Under the pieces are notes generated by a model. It was not told the origin of the DNA. It saw only the letters and a list, made by a program, of their open reading frames with translations, and made no database searches. A DNA stretch of 64,000 bases. Origin: Camellia lanceoleosa (taxonomy: Eukaryota; Streptophyta; Magnoliopsida; Ericales; Theaceae). Each line of letters opens with the position of its first letter. The first letter of the stretch is position 1. Of this stretch, positions 23,058 to 34,166 are shown piece by piece. The position numbers and the translations under genes were made by a program. The stretch is from the NCBI GenBank assembly GCA_025200525.1, contig CM045770.1:135498200-135562199 (forward strand), in the 5' to 3' direction.

Positions 23058-25184
23058 ATGGCTAAACACTTGAAAGACCTCCTTTCCGAGGGTCGTATTT
23101 CCGGATTTCGGAGACATTTTTCCATTCTTGATGACGTCCACTTATCTCTTGTAACGAACAGTACCCTTGATATGGAGAGGGAGGATCAGAATACGATCGT
23201 TTTCCCTCTCTTATCTATAGCGGAGGGCGGAGTCCGTTTTCCCCTACACCCATTGCTTAGGGACGTTCTTCGCTATTGGGCTCTGATTCCTTCTCAACCT
23301 AACGTCAATTTCTTTTGAATCATCATGGGGGTGATTGAGTTGAACCAGCGTCTTAGGATCAACCTTGGCATTCCGGCGATTCGGCACTGTTACGCTTTGG
23401 CCAAATCTTCCGGTCGGCTGGGGCGATACTTTCTCAGGGCCAAGGACACTGACCATCACTTGATAACCATGCTTGCCAGTTCTGGTAAGAGGGTTGACGA
23501 CGTAATGGTCAATGTCCAAGGTAATTGGGAGTTCGGTGAGGCGAAGAACGCCTAGATCCTATTCCCAGACGAAAGGGTGATCCAGGTTGCCACGCAACGC
23601 CTTATTGTTTGTTGACTTACCCTTCACTTGGCTTTTTCTCTTTAATCACCCCTTGTTCTTTGCAGGCAACAGATTGAAGAAAATTCTTCCGTCAACCGAC
23701 GGGGCGGTTCTTGAGAAGATCAAGTCTGTGCTCAGATACTTTAGCCATCCAAACATACAAAAGCAAGGGAGAGCGGCTCACATACTCCTCCGATACGAAC
23801 CGACTTACACTACATTCTCGGCTGCAGAAGGCATTCCAATTCCATTTGGCGATTAACACCTTTCGGCTCTTATCTTTCCCAGCTTCAAGAGCCTTAGGCA
23901 AATTGGCCTCGAAGATTCGAATTCGAGGGCAGAGGCTGAGCCGGTGGTAGAGGTAGTTGCCGAACCAACCAGAGAGGTTGCTGAGGAGGCCGAAGAGGTC
24001 GACGAAGCGATACGCTTAGCGTTTGAGGCTACGGGACTTAACCAGCCTTCACCGTCCACTTCGGGTCAGGCAGAGTTTTCGTCCGAAGATATTTTTGCAA
24101 ATTTGAGGGACCTACCCGGCGATATTTTTGAAGCTATGGCTGGGGAAAGCCTTACGCAGATGGCGCAAAGGAAAAATACCGAGCGAATGGCTGCTCGAAA
24201 GAAGGCCGAGGCCGCCCATTCTGAGCCCACCTTGATTAAAAATTTCATATCCATTATTGAGAAGACGATTCAGGTCGCTAGGGTCGAAACGGGGGAAGAG
24301 GTTGAAGAACAGGTCGTTGATGAACGGCTGATTCCGGAGGAGCGGGGCGAAAAGCGTAGCGCCGAAGGAGAGGCTGGGTTAGAAATTAGCCTTGATTCCA
24401 AACGGCCTGGTTTAGAAGAGTCGGGTGTAGCTGCGCCTTTTATTGTTCGGCCTAAGATCAAAGATACGCTGATCTCCACCGATGCCTCAGCCATTGAGGA
24501 TCCAGCCGTGGCATTGAGCCTCGCGGCTTCAATTTTCTTGCCGGCTGACGTCAAGCCTTCAAGGCCGTCTTGGATGTTATGGGCCCTATCTATCTGTAGC
24601 TTCGGCGTTCTTGGTTAGTGACCATCTCAAATTCTCTTGACTTTGTTTTCGTTAAAGATATCTGACGATCCCAACTTGTTTTGCAGACTGTTGGCAGGAT
24701 CGCGGACCTAGGCCACCGCCTCTATGATGCCCTCGGTAGAGTTGATCGTTTGCAAGCAGAGACGGGCGGTCAAAAGAGTAGGGCCGAATTTGAAATTATG
24801 AGAGGCGCGATGGAGAGTGCATGAGCTGAAGCAGAGAAAGAGAGGGCTCACTCAGCTGAACAGTTCCGCTCTGACGCTGAGAGTAGGGAAAATGCGAGCG
24901 ATGAATCGCTTAAGTTAGCCAATGAGGCGCTTGCCAAGGCGGAGGTTCAGTTAGCGGAGCTCAAGGCCGCTAAGGAGAAAGCCGATTCTGAAGTTGCTAC
25001 AGCATTTGAGGCAGGAAAAAGCGCCGCCTTTACGGAATATGTAGATGAAGTCCCCAAATTCGAGAATCGGGGGTTCAAACATGGATGGCTCAAAGCCCTT
25101 GCTGCCGCTGGAGTTACATTGGCCTTGCCAATTCCCTACGAGCAAGTGGACGTTGAGCCACTTGAATCTGACCTCGAGGATTGA
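23058..25184 (+). pseudogene. Antisense gene A: Transposase_28-type protein with introns and coiled coil
   Basis: Reads opposite to gag-pro. The start at 23058 opens MAKHLKDLLSEGRISG; soon after comes GVRFPLHPLLRDVLRYW, matching the motif of the plant family named putative gypsy type transposon (Transposase_28). TGA at 23317-23319 and TAG near 23553 interrupt an otherwise continuous frame, each one base from Trp. Probable GT-AG introns end at TTGTTCTTTGCAG (about 23664) and TTGTTTTGCAG (about 24687). A Glu/Ala-rich middle (23944-24618) is followed by a last exon with a coiled coil (about 24700-25050; one TGA near 24820) and a conserved tail, ENRGFKHGWLKAL, ending at the stop 25182-25184. The family's function is unknown; the exon-intron structure suggests transcription from the antisense strand at some time. 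Confidence 0.75.
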
Positions 25185-25479
25185 TCTAGGAGTCATCTCT
25201 TTTGATTTTGATTTAAGTTTTTGTTTGGTAGACTTTTGATTTTTATGTAAGTTTTTGTTTGGTAGACTTTTGTTGGCTCAGGCTAGTTTTCATGTATAAA
25301 TTAGTTACTATTTGCGCTCAATTTATTAATGAAAACTACCTTGGTATTTCTCCACTACTTGTTCATGGTTTGTGAAGTTATGTTAATGAAGAATACTTTG
25401 CCTTTCATGAATTTGGATAAAATCATTGCTGGGTTTTAACTTTCAGAAATTGAATATCCTATGACAATATTGAATTATC
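25185..25479. other. 3' flank of antisense gene A
   Basis: AT-rich, with a duplicated TAAGTTTTTGTTTGGTAGAC (about 25213 and 25246). No clear AATAAA signal. Confidence 0.5.
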
Positions 25480-26185
25480 ATTCATGTGCCGCGTATTGTG
25501 GGTACTGAGCCGAATCGATTGATGAATCTGCCCTTGCCCCAAGCAGTGTATGATCATTCGGGCGCTGGACGAAACGACCTTAAGATTTGTGAAGGATCAA
25601 TTCATGGGCCAGCTGGGGTACATAAGCCAAATAGATTGATGAATCTGTCCTTGCCCCAGGCGGTACGTGATCATTCAAGCGCCGGATGAAACGACCTTAA
25701 GATTTGTGATGGATCGATTCATGAGCCGGCTGGAGTACAGAAGCCGAATAGATTGATGACTCTGCCCTTGCCCCAGGCGGTGCGTGATCATTCGGGCGCC
25801 GGATGAAACAACCTTAAGATTTGTGAAGGATCGATTCATGAGCCAGCTGGGGTACATAAGCCGAATAGATTGATGAATCTGCCGTTGCCCCAGGCGGTGC
25901 ATGATCATTTGGGCACCGGATGAAACGACCTTAAGATTTGTGAAGGATTGATTCATGGATCGGCTGGGATACATAAGCCAAATAGATTGATGAATCTGCC
26001 TTTGCCCCAGGTGGTGCATGATCATTCGGACGCCAAATAAAACGACCTTAAGATTTGTGATGGATCGATTCATGAGCCGGCTGGGGTACAGAAGCCGAAT
26101 AGATTGATGAATCTGCCATTGCCCCAGGCAGTGCGTGATCATTCGGGCGCCGGATGAAACGACCTTAAGATTTGTGATAGATCTG
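25480..26185. repeat. 117-bp tandem array, about six copies
   Basis: Copies begin at 25509, 25626, 25743, 25860, 25977 and 26094, exactly 117 bp apart, with a degenerate partial copy before the first. Each carries TTGATGAATCTG, TTGCCCCAGG and CGACCTTAAGATTTGTGA. Because 117 is 39 codons, a minus-strand frame stays open across four copies (25675-26142); I treat that as a by-product. The array sits between antisense gene A and ORF B. Confidence 0.95.
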
Positions 26186-26354
26186 TCTGCCTTTGGCCCA
26201 AGTGGGTCGATCTAGTCGGCGCCGGGCGTTTGAGGTTTTTACAATTAATGAGATGGCCTCGAGGGTGCTGCCTCTTTAAAGGATAAACGATTAAAGGTAA
26301 AACTTTTATGAGCATAGCAGACAACTGACTCCAGCGTTTGAAGGTATCGAGTGA

Positions 26355-27222
26355 ATGTCGAACAGACTCTTTTTTAACAGCAGAGAGGTAATGACCCTCC
26401 GCGCACAGGGAGCAGGAGTTCCAGGGATCGAGAGAGGCGCCTCCTCGACGTCAGCAGTCACCCAGCAGACAAGCGCGCCAGGTAGAACTTCCCAACCTCG
26501 AGTCGAGAGGGGACCTGAGGTGAATCCGCGCCCATTAAGTTTCCCAGTATTTGTAGGGAATAGACCCATGACGGAGGCGGACTCGATCGTTTGAGATCCA
26601 AATGTAACGGTCGAGTTTGCTCAACAAATTTTTCCACCTGAGGTTCAGCAATTGATGGTAGGTCGCCAAGACTACGAAGTGTTTCGTGAAGGCGTTTATG
26701 GGACGGTGAAGGGGCTGTACACTGCCTATGAAATCGGCATGCGGTTACGCGCTGCCCGCCGAGAAATGGAGAAGAATGATGAACGTATTCGAAGTTTGGA
26801 GGCCCGCGCGGAGGCGGCTGAGCGCGAGTTGAGGAAGACCAAGGCGGCCCAGGCACAACCCGCGCGGGCAGGGAAACCCAATCGTGGAAGAGAGGGTTAC
26901 TAGCCAGCTCATCAGTTCTGCGCTTGCCGATCGTGAGATGGCGAGTATGTTTGCAATGGAGAACGCGAAGGAAAGGGCCTATAAGAAAGGTTTCCATGAA
27001 GGCCGAAGAGTTGGAATCGAGAAGACCAAGGAAAAACTTGCCGAAGAAGTTTTCTGATGTGAGAATCGTGGATTTAGGCACGCTTGGATCAAGGCATCTC
27101 AAGTCGTAGAAGCTCTTCGAACGGCATGCATTGATTCGGCATCACCACTCTATCACAGTAAACATTTTCCGTTTTCTGCTTTTGAAGTCGAGAAGAGTGA
27201 TGATGAGGGTGACGTCGCATAA
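26355..27222 (+). pseudogene. Antisense ORF B: coiled-coil protein related in its tail to gene A
   Basis: Starts at 26355 (MSNRLFFNSREVMTLRAQG), passes one TGA at 26592 in the same frame, then a segment QDYEVFREGVYGTVKGLY and a charged coiled coil (RRAREME-like heptads, LEARAEAAERELRKTKAAQ) to 26903. A frameshift near 26880 moves reading to a frame with ERVTSQLISS and KKGFHEGRRVGIEKTKEK, one more TGA at 27055-27057, then ENRGFRHAWIKASQVVEAL, ending at 27222. The tail matches that of gene A (ENRGFKHGWLKAL), so A and B probably descend from one gene by duplication, or B is a second gene of the same family. No function can be assigned. Confidence 0.6.
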
Positions 27223-27720
27223 TTATATTTATTGTAAGGCTAAAACGCAGATCACGTTCAAAACTATGTAATTTATTGCTTGTTTTGTTGAATAAATAAA
27301 TAATAAAAAAAAACGTTCTGTCACAAATATTTTATTACAGTTCGTATATGGCATGTATGTGTTTCATTTTATTGTGTTTGAATGAATGTATAAGCGTTGA
27401 CCGGCAGGGTCAATCCATACTTGATAGCCGTTTACTCATGACAGGCTACTGTAACCTGAAGCCAAAAGCCGGTGGGTAAAGTGGCTCCGGCAAATTCAAC
27501 TCGGCTCGGGACCTAGATTTTTGGCCAATGCACGTGCTTCAAAAAGTCGTTTGGAAAACTACGCCGTGACGAATGTCAACTGACGTTTTTCTTATGGAGT
27601 TTAGTGTTAGTAAAATCGCCTTAGGATTGGGGCCTCGAGATCGCTGCCAGTATTGAAAATAAAAGGAGTGGGCGCTTTGCGCAGATAAACAATCGCTTAT
27701 GTGAGGTGGGTTAAGTAGGG

Positions 27721-28040
27721 ATGTTAGTTAGAGGTTGGAGTTTAGCCAACCTTGGTGTTGCCATGGATCGTGGCAGAGGAGCCATCTGTATGGGAAGTAG
27801 GGCGTCCGAAAGTTGGCATGAATCTTCAAGTCGTCGAAGCAGATCACCCCGAAAGAAAAGGCAACGACCGTTGGATTTATCCCTCCTTGTCCTAGATCTT
27901 TGCCTTGACATTGTCAATGGTATCAGGGGAGGACTTGGGCACAATTAGCTCGAGGCATTGCAAACCGCAGAGGACTTCTGGGTGATGGGAATTGATTCGG
28001 CACTGCCGCTTTACCAATGTGTCTTCTCCCATTTTTAACT
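27721..28040 (+). other. Possible third tail copy of the antisense gene family
   Basis: An Arg/Ser-rich frame (SSSRRSRSPRKKRQRP) ends at 27948. Just after, LEALQTAEDFW and GIDSALPLYQ (about 27950-28017) resemble VVEALRTA and CIDSASPLYH at the end of ORF B. It may be a decayed third duplicate. TTGCCTTGACATTGTCAATG occurs here (about 27901) and again at about 28277. Confidence 0.35.
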
Positions 28041-28059
28041 TTTGAGATTGGAAATGGGT

Positions 28060-28235
28060 ATTGTAGTGCTCAAATGCGAGTTGCGTTTATGTAACAACTG
28101 TTTGATTAAATAAAAATTGTAATGCTCAAATGCGAATTGCGTTTATGTAACAACTGTTTGATTAAATAAAAATTGTAATGCTCAAATGCGAATTGCGTTT
28201 ATGTAACAACTGTTTGATCGAATAAAAAGTTGTAT
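28060..28235. repeat. 56-bp direct repeat, three copies
   Basis: Three nearly identical copies in register at 28066, 28122 and 28178, each with CTCAAATGCGA, TTGCGTTTATGTAACAACTG and TTTGATTAAATAAAAA. AATAAAA in each copy looks like a repeated polyadenylation region for plus-strand transcripts. Confidence 0.93.
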
Positions 28236-28324
28236 TTCAAACATTTGCGTCTTATGCTGAATTTTTTATTTGCGTCTTGCCTTGACATTGTCAATGATTG
28301 AAAAGTTTTGTTTTGTTCGTGCCA

Positions 28325-29155
28325 AAGGGTATTCCGAATCCGGAGGCTTAATCGGCCCTAAGGTGTCATGCACTAAAGGGGGCTCCGAATCCGGAGACTT
28401 AATCGACTCTAAGGTGTCATGCACCAAAATGGGCTCCGAATCCGGAGACTTAATGTGGTCAATCGTGATATCCACGAAGGGCGCTCCGAATCCGAAGACT
28501 TAATCGGCCCTGAGGTGTCATGCACCAAAGGGCACTCCGAATCCGGAGACTTAATCGGCTCTAAGGTGTCATGCACCAAAGGGGGCTCCAAATCCGGAGA
28601 CTTAATGTGGCCAATCGTGATATCCACGAAGGGCGCTCCGAATCCAGAGACTTAATCGGCCCTGAGATGTCGTGCACCAAAGGGGGCTCCGAATCCGGAG
28701 ACTTAATCGGCCCTGAGATGTCATGCACCAAAAGGGGGGGCTCCGAATCCGGAGACTTAATGTGGCCAATCGTGATATCCACGAAGGGCGCTCCGAATCC
28801 GGAGACTTAATCGGCCCTGATGTGTCATGCACCAAAAGGGGCTCTGAATCCGAAGACTTAATTGGCCCAAAGGTGTCATGCACCGAAGGGGGCTCCGAAT
28901 CCGGAGACTTAATCGGCCCTGAGGTGTCATGCACCAAAGGGGGCTCCGAATCCGGAGACTTAATGTGGCCAATCGTGATATCCATGAAGGGCGCTCCGAA
29001 TCCGGAGACTTAATCAGCCTTGAGGTGTCATGCATCAAAGGGGGCTCTGAATCCGGAGACTTAATGTGGCCAATCGTGATATCCATGAAGGGTGCTCCGA
29101 ATCCGGAGACTTAATCGGCCCTGAGGTGTAATGCACCAAAGGGGGCTCCGAATTG
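28325..29155. repeat. 51/50-bp minisatellite, 17 units of two types
   Basis: Units start near 28333, 28384, 28435, 28485 and so on to 29147. All share CTCCGAATCCGGAGACTTAAT, which contains the palindrome TCCGGA. Type A units (51 bp) continue CGGCCCTGAGGTGTCATGC; type B units (50 bp) continue GTGGCCAATCGTGATATCC. B units recur every two to four units, giving a higher-order pattern. Both strands stay open over long stretches (repeating SGDLIGPEVSCTKG on plus, DTSGPIKSPDSE on minus). It sits where pol would be, directly after protease. Confidence 0.95.
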
Positions 29156-29279
29156 TCATCGTGACGAGCGGCACAATGGGGTTTGTGAAATGAATTGAAC
29201 GACAAAGAAAGATGGTTTGCATTGCAGAAATGAAATATATACAAGTATCAAAGCCCACAGGTCAGGTCAGTGATATGGT

Positions 29280-29879
29280 TTTCATAAAATCGCTGTTTCT
29301 GCCGATTGTGGGGAGCCATGGATCTCTTTAATGCCACGGGCTGTCGAGAAGCGTACGAGCTGATGATAAGTGCTTGGAATGGCCTTCATAATATGTATCC
29401 AGGTTCGCCCCATGATGACATTATACGGCGAAGGGAGCTTTACAACCGAATTCTAAGAATTACTGACCGCTCGGACAGGTAGTATGATCTTCTCTAACGA
29501 GTATTCGGGATTCATATTAAAGCCAAACAATGGACGAGGCGCTGGACACAGAGCTAACTTGTTGAGGCCGAGTTTGGTGAAAGTTTGGTAATACATAACC
29601 TCTGAAGTACTCCCTGGGTCTATGAGAATTCGTTCAATGGTGAACCGGTTTATGCGTAATCTAATGACCAACGGATCAATGTAGGAAGCTGTTGTGCCAC
29701 TAAGGTCGGAGTCATTGAAAGCAATTGTCGGAGCTTCTTTGGGCCATTCAATCGGAATACGTTGCTCCTGGGAGATTGGATGCGATTGAATTGTGTGCAC
29801 GGTTGGGGGTGCAGGCAGACTATAGATTACATGGATCACGCCAAGTGGAGGAGAGTCCTGCCTTAAGGCTAGTGCCTTG
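29280..29879 (-). pseudogene. Aspartic protease of the Tat-like element
   Basis: Retroviral-type aspartic protease that cleaves Gag. Reading minus, the active site is LIDPGSTSEVMYY (D-x-G-S, near 29610), then PLFGFN. After a frameshift near 29455 it continues as KLPSPYNVIMGRTWIH and PSTYHQLVRFSTARGIKEI, typical of the Tat-lineage protease C-terminus, to about 29280. Reading then ends and the minisatellite follows, so the junction where pol was lost lies between about 29155 and 29280. Confidence 0.82.
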
Positions 29880-31327
29880 GTTGGCTTTCCCTGTCTCACA
29901 TACTGTTACAGTCGGCCGTCTTGCACCAGTTCTTCCAGGTGATCTTTTAATGCGTAGCAACTCTCTGTTTCGTGGCCGTGATCTTTGTGATATTCGCGAC
30001 CGCCTTCTTCGCGGTTCGGCATTCCACCATCTTTGACGGCCATTTGAAGAATGGAAGGTGTTGGACTTTGGTCATTATTGCAGCGATTGGTTCTGATAAC
30101 TCTGTGTACTTTTTGTTAGCACGTCTCGAACGTCTGCTATCGACTTGCAGTTGCTCATTCGTCCGGTGGGGACATTGATCGCTTGATCGGCGAGTATCCC
30201 GCCTTTTGTCTCATTTAGCGCGCTGCCGAGGCTCTGGGCTAGGAGGTGGCACGAAATTTATTGGTTGAGCAATTTCAGAGGGGGGCCGTTTTGTTGGACA
30301 TTTGGCCGGCCTTTATTCTCAAGGGATCATCTTTCACTTTGCAATACTCCTCAACTTTTTTCATCAACGCCCAGACCATTTTGGGGGGTCTTCTGGTCAG
30401 AGAACTGCGAAGAGGACTATCAGGGTGTAGTCCCATTTTGAAAGCGGTGATGGCCATGGAGTCGTTACAAGCGTCGTCGACGAGGTTGAAGCACTCCCAA
30501 TATCGCGCCGAATACACTCTGAGCGTTTCTCCTAATTGAATCTGCATAACCCAGAGAGAGTCGGCCTGTTTCGGTTGTACCTCGTTGGTGATGAACCTAG
30601 CCCTGAAGGATTTCTGTAATTGATGAAAGCTTTTGATGGAGGTCGGCTCCAGCTTATAATACCACCTGACAGGTAATGGCCCCAGGTTGTTGGGGCATAT
30701 TCAGCACATGAGGGCTTCGTTATTTGCATGCAATGTCATGGCCTGCTTGTAATGACGAATATGATCAGTGGGGTCTGATTTTCCATCGTAAAGAGTGAAT
30801 GACGGAGCTTTGAACTTCTTGGGAAGGGCCGCCCTTGCAATTCGTCGGACAAAAGAATCGTGTTGGTCATCTTCATCTGAACTGCTCCTCCTACGCTTGT
30901 TCCTTGTATGTAGACTCTTTTCGGAGGAGCTGGACGTTTCGGATCTTCCCTTCTTGGTGAGCTCCGTAGATAATGAGTTGGAGTCGCTATTGGTATCCTT
31001 GGGCCGGGCTCGAGGTCGTTGTCCACCGGCCCTCGGAGGTCGTTCGGGGTCTTGGCGCATGGCTTCTCTCGATTTTGCGACTTCGAGGGCCAAATCTTGA
31101 CAGAGACGTTCATTTTCAGCGATCATGTTCTCCAGCCTCTGTTCATTCTGCTTTGCTTGTTCCATGACCGCTTGCATTGTCTCTTGCGCTGAAGTCGTTG
31201 GTGAATCGAAGTTCAAGGCGCGTCTTGCAGCGATGGTTTCTTTCCCGAGTATATTTGCTGGAGTGAGGTCATCTCCCTGTGCGGTCTCGTCAATGGCTAA
31301 CGGAGGATCTTCAGTCACGCATGCCAT
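29880..31327 (-). pseudogene. Gag of the Tat-like element
   Basis: Capsid/nucleocapsid precursor. The start at 31327 (MACVTEDPPLAIDE) lies just downstream of the primer binding site. A coiled-coil and Arg/Ser-rich N-terminal part leads to the Gag core (FKAPSFTLYDGKSDPTDHI near 30790). A nonsense codon follows LMC at about 30702, the frame shifts, and the core continues (FNLVDDACNDSMAITAFKMG near 30480) to 30275, then YHKDHGHETESCYALK near 29990, where a Tat-type zinc knuckle is expected; its first Cys appears to be Tyr. At least one stop and two frameshifts make it non-functional. Confidence 0.85.
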
Positions 31328-31343
31328 GGATGAATTTGAGTAT

Positions 31344-31360
31344 TCCCACAGACGGCGCCA
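31344..31360 (-). promoter_or_regulatory. Primer binding site of the Tat-like element
   Basis: In minus sense TGGCGCCGTCTGTGGGA, two bases after the 5' LTR end, a primer-binding sequence common among plant Ty3 elements. It fixes the element's orientation as minus. Confidence 0.85.
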
Positions 31361-31362
31361 AT

Positions 31363-31747
31363 TGTGGAGAAGTGGTTTGGAAATACTCTTCTGATCTTGG
31401 GAGACGCTGGTGATCCTTAGCTAGTCACCTGAAAAGATACGCACTCCGGTCGGGGATGCCGGGATTAGCATTCCGACAAACAAGTTAGTTCAGACGCTCA
31501 AGATAGCTTCTTGTCTAAGTTAAGTGGAGTAATTCTTACATACCTACTAAATATGTTATTCCTGTATTTATACCTGTTTCCCTCGATCCTCGGGGCCAGG
31601 GCCTATTTTTTGATCATTATCCTTTACATTATCCGGCTCCAATGCTACACACTTATTCGGCCCAAATATTGTGTTCGGATACAGCCGATTATTATTAGCC
31701 TTGTATTGCGCGCACCTTCTGCCTTTGTCAATTATTCGGCTCCCACA
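31363..31747 (-). repeat. 5' LTR of the pol-less Tat-like element
   Basis: Partner of 22283-22667, same length and TG...CA ends. The TATA-like TGTATTTATACC near 31563 is on the plus strand and is present in both LTRs. Confidence 0.95.
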
Positions 31748-34099
31748 CAACCTAAATTTAGTAACCATAAGATCTTGAGTGATTCATTTTCATCCATTAG
31801 ATTATAAGTTAAAACTTTAAGTAATATATATACCTAATGAAATGCAATCCTAAATTAATGATAAATTGATTGTCGTCTGTGATTTGATAAATTGTTTATC
31901 TCTCCCAAAATCTTGAACTTTTCGGCCTAGTTTGGAAATATCACCTTTTAGCCTAAAAGTCAAAAGTCATTAAAAAAAGTAAAAAAACCAACAAATTATA
32001 CCAAAAAAAAAAATGAAAATTCTCTTTTTTTATTTCATGTTTTAGTCAAAAAAAAATTAAAAATTTACTAAAATAATATTTCACAAATAAGGCGGTTCAA
32101 GCAAAGTCATAGAACTTTTTTTTTATTCTTCTTGGCATACAACTTATAACTTGCAATGGTGAGTGGTGAGTCAACGTGATTGATAATTATAATATATTTT
32201 GTTGGTTTGTTAATATTTTTTGTGCTACGATATTATGTTTGATTTAGTTAGCTTATTAATATTTTTTGTGTTATAGTTATTATTCACTCTGTTTTATTTA
32301 GTTTTTAAAATTTGTTGAATTTTTGTACAAACTATAAATTAGTTTGACAAAAATATAATTAAAAAATTATTCACCTCAAAAAATAAAAATTAATATAAAA
32401 ATAATGAGTATTTTTTATTTTTTTCGAGCAACTTAATTTTTTTCAAAAGAAAATCATATTTTAAAAAACTATTTTTTATTATTTTATTTGTTCTAAGACT
32501 TTCTTGAAATCGTATTAAGTGTGTTGTGTTAAGGTTAACACGATTATAAGTAGATTATGTTAGTATCAAGATAATTGACACGTTTAATTAAATAGGTCAT
32601 GTTAGTATTAGATTGTTTTAAACACAAATCCAATATAACATGATACGAAAATGACACGATATGGCACAATTCCCTCATCTACTCTTATTTATCACAAACA
32701 TTGAAGGTACTTCTCTATTTTATTTATTTATTGATTTTTATAGAACTATTCATCTAAATTTTTTGAAATTAATTGAGAACTTATTAGCCTATTTTGGGAA
32801 GTGTTTTTTTTTTTTTTGGTTTATTGGTTTTTTTTTTTTTTTTTTTTTAAAAAATGTGCAAAAAAAGTAAGGAGATGATGTGACCTACATAAGTCAATAA
32901 ACTAATAAACTGACTTTTTTTTTACCTTTCCAAAAGAGGCCATTATATTTTTGAACTTTTTTCGTAGTGTTTTTTTTTTTTTACTGAACTATGATGGAAA
33001 GACTCATATCATACTTGTAATATAAATAGGGTTTCAAATGACCTTTATAATGGGTACGTGTTCATGTTTTTACTGGATTAAATATTTATTTGATGATGAG
33101 TATATGATTTTTTTTTCCGTACAATGACGACGTGATTTTTAAATTTTTTGTATTTGTTTTATTTCATTAATTATTTGATTTGTTGTGGTTGAAGATCAAG
33201 TTACCATTATGATGATGATGTTAATAATTTTTGGTAAAGTGTATCAAACAAGTCATGCTTCCTAACAAGTATACATTGAATGCAAAATAAAAAATTATAT
33301 GTATGCATAATATTTTCATCGCAAATTTATTTACGTAATATGAAAAGCCTCATATTTAAGGTTTACTTTGGGCCCCAAAAAAGCCAGAGCCAATCTTGTT
33401 TATCGGACAATTATAAACATAAGAACAAATATCATTTATGAAAGGGATAGTTTAAGTTTAACAATTACATTTGTTGTTCATTTTATAAAATAAAATGCAA
33501 TTTTTTCTTGTGGTTATAATTGTTTGATGAAGCTTGTTTTTTTTGCATGGATAACATTTATTGTGAAACTTATGAGATAGACGGTTTAGATTATCAGTGC
33601 AAGTCTAGATTAGAGCCTACAAGAGAGGTATAGTGAGGTGAGGGTATGGACCCTCAAGTGTGTTTTCTTAAAAAATTAAGGGAGACTTACATTTCAATGT
33701 AAATTTAGAAAGAAAAAAAAAATGCATAGAAATGATAAATTTTATAAATATCTATAGTTACAATTTAAAAACATTTCATATTCTGGTAAATATTTTTTTT
33801 GTAATTCTCCCTAAAAAAAAATAGTTTAGACAAAGAATTAAAGAGAAAGCACCAATAAATTCCATTTTCATGTTTTATGAACCAATTAGTCCTTCAAAAA
33901 AAAAAAAAAAAACTCATGAACCCAACAATCCTATTTAAGTTTAAATAACATTATTAGCTCACATTTTAGCCTTGTGTTGGTGGGTGATATTTGTAGATTA
34001 TTGAAAACTCCATATTATGAAATTACACATTTACTCAAAATTTATTAAGGACTTATTGTACTCATTTTGATATTCTAGAAGAATCCCACAGCCCAATCC
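31748..34099. other. AT-rich spacer without genes
   Basis: Long poly(A)/poly(T) tracts, including T-runs at 32807-32847. A weak candidate TIR pair (GGCCTAGTTTGGAAA at 31924 and, reverse complement, GGCCTCTTTTGGAAA ending at 32941) lacks a target duplication. Confidence 0.5.
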
Positions 34100-34166
34100 A
34101 TTCCAAAACAAGAAGATACCCATAGCAGAAACCATTCCATTGATGATTTTGTCCAAAGTTTGGCAT

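Larger units (their letters stand above)
22283..31747 (-). mobile_element. Tat/Retand-like Ty3 retrotransposon lacking pol, with antisense genes
   Basis: Two 385-bp LTRs (22283-22667, 31363-31747) bound a 9465-bp element oriented minus. In element order: 5' LTR, primer binding site (31344-31360), gag, protease, then no reverse transcriptase, RNase H or integrase; instead a 51-bp tandem array, a 56-bp triplicate, a plus-strand ORF (26355-27222), a 117-bp array and a larger plus-strand gene (23058-25184), then the 3' LTR. Extra antisense ORFs and amplified tandem repeats are known from Tat-lineage elements such as Retand. The LTRs differ at about 24 of 385 sites by my count. Flanking pentamers TAACA and CAACC match imperfectly. 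It must be mobilised by proteins from elsewhere. Confidence 0.88.

Noticed and set aside
28325..29155. Regular repeats that could suggest a CRISPR-like array
   Set aside because: Units are contiguous with no unique spacers, lie inside a plant retrotransposon and show a two-type higher-order pattern; this is a minisatellite.
28266..29258. Many overlapping ORFs of 60-127 codons on both strands
   Set aside because: They are translations of the 51/50-bp array; frames are open only because of the period and lack of stops in the unit.
31924..32941. TIR element with GGCCTNNTTTGGAAA ends
   Set aside because: Only about 15 bp of each end match and neither 3-, 8- nor 9-bp flanks are duplicated.
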